Source of the DNA: FEB-25 sp963822175
Lineage (GTDB): Bacteria > Chloroflexota > Anaerolineae > Anaerolineales > UBA4823
Assembly (NCBI GenBank): GCA_963822175.1
Contig: CAWGGJ010000005.1
Location: 186,001 to 250,000, forward strand
DNA length: 64,000 nucleotides
Direction: 5' to 3'
Numbering within the stretch: the first letter of the stretch is position 1; each line of letters begins with the position of its first letter. Positions 27,041-33,798 of the stretch are shown here, one piece after another. The position numbers and the translations under genes are program-made. Under the pieces are notes generated by a model. It made no database searches. It worked only from the letters and a program-made list of their open reading frames with translations, and was not told where the DNA came from.

Positions 27041-27815
27041 CTAAATAGGAATGTACTCTAAATGATTGCTGATTTCTTGGGCTGCCTGGCTGATTGAATT
27101 GCCATATTCGGGAAGCTTTTTTATATCGAACCGGTCACTCGGCATCGACATACTAATGGCGGCCAAAGGCTGTTTCTTAAGATTTAATGATCGGTGCAGC
27201 GACACAAAAGACGTTGTAATCATTTTCACCCTGATCAATGGAATAGCCTCTTGTTTTTGTTAACTCTAAATCCTTCAAAAAGTCGTTAATATTGGTTATT
27301 GAAGTCGGAGAAAATCTTTTAAATTCATATTCTTCAAGCTTGGCCTGTACAACATCCTCCGGGATATATGAATAATATGCCTTCCCTAATGCAGTACAAT
27401 GAATTGGAACTGCACGTCCAATCTGAGAGACCATCCGTACGATCTTGGTTGATTCAAATTTCAGTATATAAACCATATTAAAACCACTTTCATCGATTAC
27501 CCCCAAATGAACTGTCTCATCCCATTCTTTGTTGAGTCTTTCTAAACAGATTCTAGCTTCCTCGGTGATATTAAACCCATCCAAGAAAGCCGAAGCCAAC
27601 CTCATTACAGAAAAACCTAGTTTATATACTTCAGTGGTGTTATCTTGACGAACTAATCCACGTGTCTCTAAGGCATTCAATAATCGAAAAGTTGTGCTTT
27701 TTGGTAGATTTAGTAATTTAGCAATTACCGATAACCCTAGCCCTCTTGGATGTTCGCGCAATAAATCAAGGATATCTACCACACGGAAAATTGCAACCGC
27801 TCCTCGTTCATCCAT
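27041..27815 (-). pseudogene. IclR-family transcriptional regulator, single frameshift
   Basis: N-terminal winged helix (residues 1-70, with GLGLSVIAKLLNLPKSTTFRLL) plus an IclR ligand domain ending in QPLAAISMSMP. The main frame stops at 27177; removing one extra base near 27188 joins VAAPI to LNLKKQPLAAIS and restores a 257-residue protein of normal length. ATG 27815 is chosen because GGAG lies upstream and because the longer start would overlap the operator. It is the first gene of the minus-strand operon and is expected to control it in response to a sugar-acid metabolite. Confidence 0.8.
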
Positions 27816-27830
27816 AATTATCTCCATATT

Positions 27831-27866
27831 ATGTGGAACATTGTTTCGTGGAACAACGTACCACAT
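27831..27866. promoter_or_regulatory. Nested palindrome upstream of iclR, likely operator
   Basis: An imperfect 16-bp palindrome TTGTTTCGTGGAACAA (27841-27856) lies inside an outer inverted repeat ATGTGG (27831-27836)/CCACAT (27861-27866). TGGAAC also occurs twice in direct orientation (27834, 27849). IclR proteins bind such short palindromes and commonly repress their own gene. It sits between the regulator and the divergent gamma-glutamyltransferase gene. Confidence 0.6.
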
Positions 27867-28184
27867 TATAATACATTAAAAAACATTAATTGTCAATCAC
27901 AACATTAAAATGACAATATAAACAAGTCTGTTTTTAGTGTCGGTGGAGAAAGATCTCTATGAAAGCAATTCCTTCATAGTCATATGGAATGGTGAAACCG
28001 GGACTAATTGTACAAGGTTGAAGTCAGTTCATCTCATGTATCTATATGATAGAATCGTTCACGGTTTCATTTTCCGAAAAATTTAAGAAACCGTCGGCCC
28101 ACTTTGGCTTAAGAATTCTAATTTCAAACTCGACACCTCTAATTACCATAAGTATTTGCCTGATTTTATTCAAAACGGTGCATT
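27867..28184. other. Divergent intergenic region
   Basis: This 318-base AT-rich region separates the minus-strand operon from the plus-strand gamma-glutamyltransferase gene. I see no hairpin terminator and no convincing Shine-Dalgarno before ATG 28185. Promoters for both directions are expected here but none is clear enough to mark. Confidence 0.4.
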
Positions 28185-29834
28185 ATGTCTCCAAATGACG
28201 ATCTAAAATTTTTCTCCCGACGTTCCTCGGTCTACGGTTTGCGTGGTATGATCGCGGCATCTCAACCTCAAGCAGTTGCTGCTGGATTGGAAATTCTTTC
28301 CCAAGGTGGCAATGCAGCTGATGCGGCTGTTGCTACCGCAGCAGCTTTAAATGTTACTGAACCCACATCCACTGGTCTAGGTGGCGATTGCTTTGCATTG
28401 TACTATACCGCTGCCACCGGACAGATCACTGCCCTGAACGGATCAGGCCGATCGCCTGCTAACCTGAGTATCGATCGCCTAATGAAGGAAGGATTAGGAA
28501 GGGGGCTACCCAAGTTTCACCCGTATACCATCACTGTCCCAGGTGCATGCGCAGGTTGGTGTGATTTGCTGGATCGACATGGGCGGCTGCCTCTTAGGAC
28601 GGTGCTTAAGCCAGCCATCCAGCTTGCAGAACAAGGCTTCCCGGTCACACCTATTATTGCTCATCATTGGAATTTAGCCGCTGAGCGCCTTCGTGGTGTC
28701 CCCGGGGGAAACGAAATGATCATCAATGGCTATGCACCCAGGGAAGGTGAAATTTTCCGGAATCCCGGTCTAGCACGTACCTTTCTCACTATTGCTGAGG
28801 GAGGTAAGTCGGCCTTCTACCAGGGTGAGATTGCAGAGGCCATCGCCCTGGTCGTGCAGCAGGCGGGTGGTTGCCTGAGCATCGACGATTTAGCAGCCCA
28901 CACTAGTACTTGGGAGCTGCCAATCAGCACTACCTACCGCGGCCTGCGAGTGTGGGAATGTCCACCCAATGGACAGGGTTTGGCTGCATTATTAGCCTTA
29001 AATCTGCTGGAAGGGTTTGATCTCGCCGCCATGCCACCGCTCTCCACGCAAAGATTACACTTAATGATCGAGGCTATGCGGCTTGCATTTGCTGATACGC
29101 GCTGGCATGTGGCAGACCCACTCTTCAACCCTCTCCCATTAGAATGGTTGCTTTCAAAGGATTACGCAGCCGAACGCCGAAAGCTGATTCACCTAGACCA
29201 TGCCTCACTCGATCAGCAGCATGGCACTCCCACCTCTTCGTCCGACACTGTCTATCTGTGTGTGGTGGATGGTGGAGGTAACGCTTGCTCCTTTATAAAT
29301 AGCAATTATATGGGTTTCGGAACTGGCATCGTACCTTCTGGCTGGGGGTTCACCCTGCAAAACCGTGGGCTGGGATTCTCGCTCGACCCATCACATCCTA
29401 ATGCCTTGGCTCCTTGCAAACGACCGTATCACACGATCATTCCTGGTTTGATTACCATCGATGGCGATAAGTCGTCCGTCCAATCAAATATACTATATGC
29501 CAGTTTTGGCGTAATGGGTGGATTTATGCAGCCCCAGGGACATATGCAAGTCGTTGTAAGCCTGTGCGATGACCAATTAAACCCCCAGGCAGCTCTTGAT
29601 CAGCCTCGTTTTTGCATCGATGATGGTTCAGCTGGTGGCCAGGTGGCACTAGAAGAGTGTATATCACCAGACGTGTTACTTGATTTGAGTATGCGTGGAC
29701 ATTTAGTATACCCTGTCAGCGGACAATCTCGCGCTCTCTTTGGCCGGGGACAGATTATCCAGCGCGAAGTTGGCACTGGAGTGCTGTGTGGCGGCTCAGA
29801 TCCGCGTTCTGATGGCTGTGCCATGACCTTGTAG
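28185..29834 (+). CDS. Gamma-glutamyltransferase family protein
   Basis: A 549-residue Ntn-hydrolase of the gamma-glutamyltranspeptidase family. The large-subunit start (GMIAASQPQAVAAGLEIL then GGNAADAAVA) and the GLGGDCF loop are typical. The self-cleavage nucleophile is Thr355 in SSSDTVYLCVVD, the new N-terminus of the small subunit, followed by NSNYMGFGTGIV. No signal peptide is visible, so it may be cytoplasmic like the YwrD-type branch. It cleaves gamma-glutamyl bonds or related acyl amides. It is the only plus-strand gene within the core of the island. Confidence 0.88.
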   Translation: MSPNDDLKFFSRRSSVYGLRGMIAASQPQAVAAGLEILSQGGNAADAAVATAAALNVTEPTSTGLGGDCFALYYTAATGQITALNGSGRSPANLSIDRLMKEGLGRGLPKFHPYTITVPGACAGWCDLLDRHGRLPLRTVLKPAIQLAEQGFPVTPIIAHHWNLAAERLRGVPGGNEMIINGYAPREGEIFRNPGLARTFLTIAEGGKSAFYQGEIAEAIALVVQQAGGCLSIDDLAAHTSTWELPISTTYRGLRVWECPPNGQGLAALLALNLLEGFDLAAMPPLSTQRLHLMIEAMRLAFADTRWHVADPLFNPLPLEWLLSKDYAAERRKLIHLDHASLDQQHGTPTSSSDTVYLCVVDGGGNACSFINSNYMGFGTGIVPSGWGFTLQNRGLGFSLDPSHPNALAPCKRPYHTIIPGLITIDGDKSSVQSNILYASFGVMGGFMQPQGHMQVVVSLCDDQLNPQAALDQPRFCIDDGSAGGQVALEECISPDVLLDLSMRGHLVYPVSGQSRALFGRGQIIQREVGTGVLCGGSDPRSDGCAMTL

Positions 29835-30109
29835 AAACTTGCTGCTCATTATCCTATCTCTGTACGTGGGTCTTGTCGATATTAAGCTGATAGAGTATAT
29901 ATACTAGGTTACAAATTGGGTAGGAGATAATTGAGGTTGGTGTGAAGAACCCTTGAATCTGGACTCCTGATTAAGGGTTTAAGAGGGGTACCTTGTGCAG
30001 ATTAAGTAAGAGCGAGACGTGTTTTTGTAACTTAAGTGGTGGGTGATTTTAAAAACTGACACCTAAACAATGATTATAGACTGACGATTGGGTTTATCAT
30101 ATCACCCCT
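29835..30109. other. Non-coding spacer
   Basis: Nothing recognisable between the gamma-glutamyltransferase stop and the decayed transposase. Confidence 0.4.
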
Positions 30110-30975
30110 GAACAACTCAGCATACATCTTGACCGCAAACCCTTCCAGGATTTTCAACATTGCACAGCTCGACTGCGTATCTTCATTCGCCTGATAGCCT
30201 GCTCAGTGGCATTATTGATCCAAGGTACATATTTCTACCAAACAAATACATAAAACAGGGTTAATATTCCATCAGACGGATTAAATCCTCACGTTACTTA
30301 GTGAGGCCAGAACGCAATTTCCTCTGCGCCGCATGTCTTTCGGAGATCTGTTTCCACTATTCAAATAAACGACGACTTCATTCGGGTAGCTTTTCAACCA
30401 GCATAGTTTTGATTCAATCCAGCACTAGTCATTGGGTATCGTTTCTCTAAGCTAATGTGGAGTGCGTCTAATACTGCAGCGTACATGGAGCCGGCATACC
30501 TGGTGCTCCAAATATAATTTTTCAAACACCCTATGGTAAGTGTGAGACCATCCGATAAAATGATCCTCACCCCAGGGCGCTTGACTAGAGGCTCCGGGAA
30601 ACAGCGCACTGCCCAGGGGTCATATTCATTCACATACCCAATCGCCACCGTCTATCCTCTACCCAGATCAATAGCAATAATAACAGATGGTTTCTTGCCT
30701 TTTCCCCGCGGATACAGACCATCGAGCCCTAACACCCGCACTGTTTTCCAATGGTGTTTCACCATCCCAAATACCAGGGATAAAGTCAAGAAATTATATT
30801 TGGTGGGAGAAGAGCAATGATGGCCAAAGATCCCCCAACGGCTGGTTTTACCGGCAATTGCGAGAATTCGGAGAGAAAAAACCAAAAGGCAAACCGGTTT
30901 TAGGAACCGAATCCCCTCAAGTGTGGGCAAGGCCCGCACTTTTCCGGTGCAAACGATGTTGGCGGCAACTTAGCC
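30110..30975 (-). mobile_element. Decayed DDE transposase (insertion sequence remnant)
   Basis: Minus-strand fragments in several frames line up as one transposase. A central catalytic stretch reads VLGLDGLYPRGKGKKPSVII, then VAIGYVNEYDPWAV and VRIILSDGLTLTIG. The C-terminal hallmark VPWINNATEQAIRRMKIR is encoded at about 30180-30240. Stops and frameshifts separate the pieces, so the element is dead. I did not identify terminal inverted repeats. It lies inside the proposed island, which fits a mobile-DNA hot spot. Confidence 0.75.
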
Positions 30976-31009
30976 TACGAACTGCACTGGATAGATAACC
31001 GAGATTCTC

Positions 31010-31621
31010 TTATTTTTTATCACGCTTATGCGCTTCTTCCAAGCCACTGCTCAACAAACCAATTACCTTTTCAGGGGAAGGTAATCGTTTAGTCTCTTTA
31101 TCCAGAGTTTCTGGGTCAAGTCCGAAATTAGCCACAAAAACCATTGTTTCATCATACAACGCTTCACGTAACTCAGCTGATTGGGCAACTTCTTCTGTAG
31201 TCTTCTTTTTGAAAGTACGCTTCTGTTGCGTTTCAACGAATCGGGTAAAGCGTTCCCAGAGAACCCCCAGTGTTTGTTTTACGATTTGCTCATACTCCCC
31301 GATTTTATCTACAGCTTCGTATTTTTGAACGTAGTATGTCAATCTTTCTTCAGGTATCAGCGGTACGATTATTACTAAACCAACAATCATAACCAACATA
31401 TCATCAATTGAACCAATGAGTGGCAAATCTTCGGGTATGAGATCAACCCGCACATTCAGGTAAATCAACACACCAACGGCTAAAGTCCTGACCCTTATTG
31501 GCAGAGCGTCATCTTCGACTAACTCATTAAATAGTTGAGAGTTTACTCCCAAATCTTTGAGCCATGTCTTTATCATTTTGATAAATTGCTCAAAAATTTT
31601 GGTTTGAGCCGTAGTTGTCAT
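31010..31621 (-). CDS. DUF1232 (YkvA-like) membrane protein
   Basis: A 203-residue protein with the DUF1232 signature (LIYLNVRVDLIPEDLPLIGSIDDMLV) around residues 53-80 and a hydrophobic helix directly after it. The remainder is charged and helical. Function of the family is unknown. Its ATG at 31621 overlaps the preceding stop (ATGA), so it is translationally coupled to the J-like protein gene. This tight pairing suggests they act together, perhaps at the membrane. Confidence 0.75.
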   Translation of the reverse strand: MTTTAQTKIFEQFIKMIKTWLKDLGVNSQLFNELVEDDALPIRVRTLAVGVLIYLNVRVDLIPEDLPLIGSIDDMLVMIVGLVIIVPLIPEERLTYYVQKYEAVDKIGEYEQIVKQTLGVLWERFTRFVETQQKRTFKKKTTEEVAQSAELREALYDETMVFVANFGLDPETLDKETKRLPSPEKVIGLLSSGLEEAHKRDKK

Positions 31622-32520
31622 GATGTCTCCTCGGGTTGGTACCTTCCAATCTGTTCATAATTTTCTTGGGTTTTAAGCAGAAACTCATTAAAACGTTGTT
31701 TCACCCAGTCGGGTAGATGTTTCGGTAGTAAATCTGGATGAAATGTCTCCATCATTGCTCGATAAGTTTGACTAACTTCTGGAAATGGGGCTGTATCTTC
31801 AAACCCAAACCACTCATAAGGATTGTCGCCAATAGCTATTATGATGGCAATTACAACGATGGCTAATTTATGATCTTTACGTTTTAACCACTGTCTAAAA
31901 TTAACAATACCACCAACACCCTCACTTGCACCAGCAAGTGCCCAACCGATCGGACCTAACATATACCCAAGCACGGTTGTAGCCCACTGATATACAGCCC
32001 AGGGGTAAGTAACACCAATAGCTGAAGAAATGGCTCCCCGTCCTGTTCTGGTTTCTAAATATATACCATAGCTCGAATGTTCACCGGCAATCACACCGCC
32101 AGCGGGTAGTAAACCAATTCCCGTTTTCTGTGCTCGCTTTTTTTGATCTTCGTGAGCTCGATTGAGGATAGCTTGCAATTCATCTTCGTCAAGATTTTCC
32201 AGACGTTTGCGAAATGCTTCCCTCCATTTTCGCCGGATTTGGCGTACGAACCAAGTATTACTTTCTGTATCCCAATTTTTACAGTCAATTGACAAAATTT
32301 GGGTTACTTTTACAAGTGAAGATCGCATCACCTGTTCTTTGTCAGCATCCTTGGAGGCTTTGCTTACCTCACGGAAGAACGGTATGATGGCTCCCCGGAT
32401 AAGAACTTCCTTATTCTTGGGCAGATAATGATTTTCACCTTTGATAAGACGGGCAATATCCCATAATTCATCAACGTCAAGGTGATATAGAGCTTTAAAG
32501 TTAAAACCAAAGACACTCAT
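31618..32520 (-). CDS. YaaW/UPF0174-like protein with C-terminal J-like HPD segment
   Basis: A 300-residue protein. The N-terminal half (LDVDELWDIARLIKGE, long charged helices) and central glycine-rich helices (YMLGPIGWALAGASEGVGGI) resemble the YaaW/UPF0174 group. A hydrophobic segment VVIAIIIAIG follows near residue 227. The last 60 residues contain TYRAMMETFHPDLLPKHLP followed by a charged helix ending YEQI, which resembles helices II-IV of a DnaJ domain with its HPD tripeptide. It is coupled by ATGA to the DUF1232 gene. The J-domain reading is mine and needs structural checking. Confidence 0.6.
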   Translation of the reverse strand: MSVFGFNFKALYHLDVDELWDIARLIKGENHYLPKNKEVLIRGAIIPFFREVSKASKDADKEQVMRSSLVKVTQILSIDCKNWDTESNTWFVRQIRRKWREAFRKRLENLDEDELQAILNRAHEDQKKRAQKTGIGLLPAGGVIAGEHSSYGIYLETRTGRGAISSAIGVTYPWAVYQWATTVLGYMLGPIGWALAGASEGVGGIVNFRQWLKRKDHKLAIVVIAIIIAIGDNPYEWFGFEDTAPFPEVSQTYRAMMETFHPDLLPKHLPDWVKQRFNEFLLKTQENYEQIGRYQPEETS

Positions 32521-32630
32521 TTTCTTTTCCAGAAATTTTGTTTATTTGTGTACAGAATTTCGGTAGTAAATCAGCCACTCAACTACATATATACGGAAAA
32601 TAACCGTATATACAGCCGTTTCGTTGTTAT

Positions 32631-32827
32631 ATGCAGAATCCTCCTGCAAAAACAGAGTCTACTGATACTTATTATTCGGTTCTTCAATCTCTCATGCAAA
32701 TCCTCGAAGCATACAACATTGAAAGCCGCCCTAAAAAACTCCTGGACCAAGTGAGCGAGGCCATCCGCGTCAAGCATTACGCCCGCAAAACCAAACAAGC
32801 ACATTTTTATTGGATCAAAAAACAGAT
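32631..32827 (+). pseudogene. Integron-type tyrosine integrase, N-terminal stump
   Basis: An in-frame start at 32631 encodes about 66 residues ending WIKKQIFF. The segment PKKLLDQVSEAIRVKHYARK followed by TKQAHFYWIKKQIFF is the core-binding (SAM-like) domain start of integron and related integrases, which normally reads LLDQVRxxIRxKHYSxRTEQAYVxWI. The catalytic domain (about 250 residues with the RHRY set) is absent; the frame runs into the iteron module and stops. It is a dead remnant next to the tRNA-Lys att region. Confidence 0.75.
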
Positions 32828-32835
32828 CTTCTTCG

Positions 32836-33110
32836 TGATAAATCCGGTATTTCTATGCAGTGCTAAATGAATTGCGCCACCTGTGCACCACGTTGCACCT
32901 CTGCACGAAGCAAGGAAATGCAGTTTGTAGCCCTGTCCAGAGGGGGAGAGCAAGCGGATTAGCTTGTTTATATATATATTCAGTGAATTGGAGCGGCTCG
33001 AACGCTTGACCAAATGCTCAAAAGGACGATACGAATAATCGGCTTCTTCCAACCAATGTCCTGCTAATTTTGGCTTAGTCCATTGGACATTGACGATGCA
33101 AGTACATTGC
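32836..33110. repeat. Iteron-bearing module, copy C
   Basis: Counterpart of 8985-9245. It has the TGCAGTGCTAA leader, three iterons exactly 11 bp apart at 32874, 32885 and 32896 (GCGCCAC, GCACCAC, GCACCTC), the AGCCCTGTCCAGAGGGGGAG block, a GGAGCGGCTCGAACGCT segment resembling the tRNA T-arm seen at 11188-11232, and the CCAACCAATGTCCTGCT block. Its order relative to the tRNA fragment is reversed compared with copy A, as expected for opposite ends of one element. Confidence 0.55.
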
Positions 33111-33202
33111 GGCTATCTGATCTCTTTTTATTATATGTATTGCTCTACATTAATACTATAGCTCATCATTTGTTGGGAAATCCATATACATGGGGTATCA
33201 GG

Positions 33203-33341
33203 GTGGAAAAAACCACACAATACAGATGACTTCCCTTTTTCAACTGCACCATTAAAACGAAAACCTGCCTTTTCAGCAGGTTTAACCCCCATATATGGTG
33301 ACCCCGAGGCGGATCGAACGCCTAACCTAACGATTAAGAGT
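33203..33341 (-). repeat. att-like repeat, copy C, overlapping intact tRNA-Lys
   Basis: Matches 8774-8912 and, over its right part, 11341-11470. It spans the GTGGAAAAAACCAC leader, the terminator hairpin and the tRNA 3' half down to the anticodon loop at 33341, where similarity to both other copies ends. Confidence 0.75.
33261..33284 (-). terminator. tRNA-Lys terminator hairpin
   Basis: AAACCTGC and GCAGGTTT form an 8-bp stem around a 7-base loop. On the minus strand the stem is followed by TTCGTTTTAATGG, a T-rich tail, just past the tRNA-Lys 3' end. The same hairpin is kept beside both tRNA fragments. Confidence 0.7.
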
Positions 33342-33371
33342 CGCTTGCTCTGCCAATTGAGCTACGGGGCC
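33296..33371 (-). tRNA. tRNA-Lys(CTT)
   Basis: Complete cloverleaf on the minus strand. Acceptor GGCCCCG pairs with CGGGGTC (one G-U), D-arm GCTC/GAGC, anticodon stem AGCGA/TCGTT with loop CTCTTAA (anticodon CTT), five-base variable loop, and T-arm AGGCG/CGCCT around TTCGATC. Discriminator A and CCA are encoded. Its 3' 46 nt are repeated at 8.9 and 11.4 kb. Confidence 0.95.
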
Positions 33372-33773
33372 AATGGATCTGCCTTTTAAAGAACCTGAAC
33401 ATAAATAATTAGATTTGCTCTGCCGGGTCGCCCTAGCGGGCATTTTAGCACCGGAATTATACCCCAAAGGAAGTGTATGTCAACTTTTACGCACTCCTGC
33501 CTCTGCCCTCCAAAAGATTAGAAAATCAACCAATAAGCCTGGATGGGATTGCGTTTTCGCTCAATTGGTCATAAACTAGGTAAGTCCACAATCAATTCTA
33601 ATTGCATCGTCTGGGGTCAATCTTCATGCTGCGAATTATCCGGGTTTATCTGGTTGCTTTTCACCTCTACCGCCATTTAACCATGGTCCTGCCTTCATCT
33701 CCGACAGGATCGAATTCTTTAAGATTCAAATTGAATGTTTTAAGTTTACCGTCGGGTTCATTCTTTCCCTGCA
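33372..33773. other. Gap between tRNA-Lys and dnaE
   Basis: No gene is supported here. Apart from the dnaE promoter at its right end I see no repeat or hairpin of note. Confidence 0.4.
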
Positions 33774-33782
33774 TGCTATAAT
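33774..33782 (+). promoter_or_regulatory. Extended -10 promoter of dnaE, very short leader
   Basis: TGCTATAAT combines a perfect -10 hexamer (33777-33782) with the TG of an extended -10. No good -35 is visible at the right distance. Transcription would start about 33789, leaving a leader of roughly 10 bases before ATG 33799 and no Shine-Dalgarno. Confidence 0.6.
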
Positions 33783-33798
33783 CTGTCTCTCCAAAATC

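Noticed and set aside
27041..27238. Separate small gene downstream of iclR
   Set aside because: Its sequence is the missing C-terminus of the IclR effector domain, so it is the second piece of a frameshifted gene.
32807..33052. 81-residue minus-strand frame across the iteron module
   Set aside because: It coincides with repeated tRNA-like and iteron DNA, so the open frame is better explained by the repeats.
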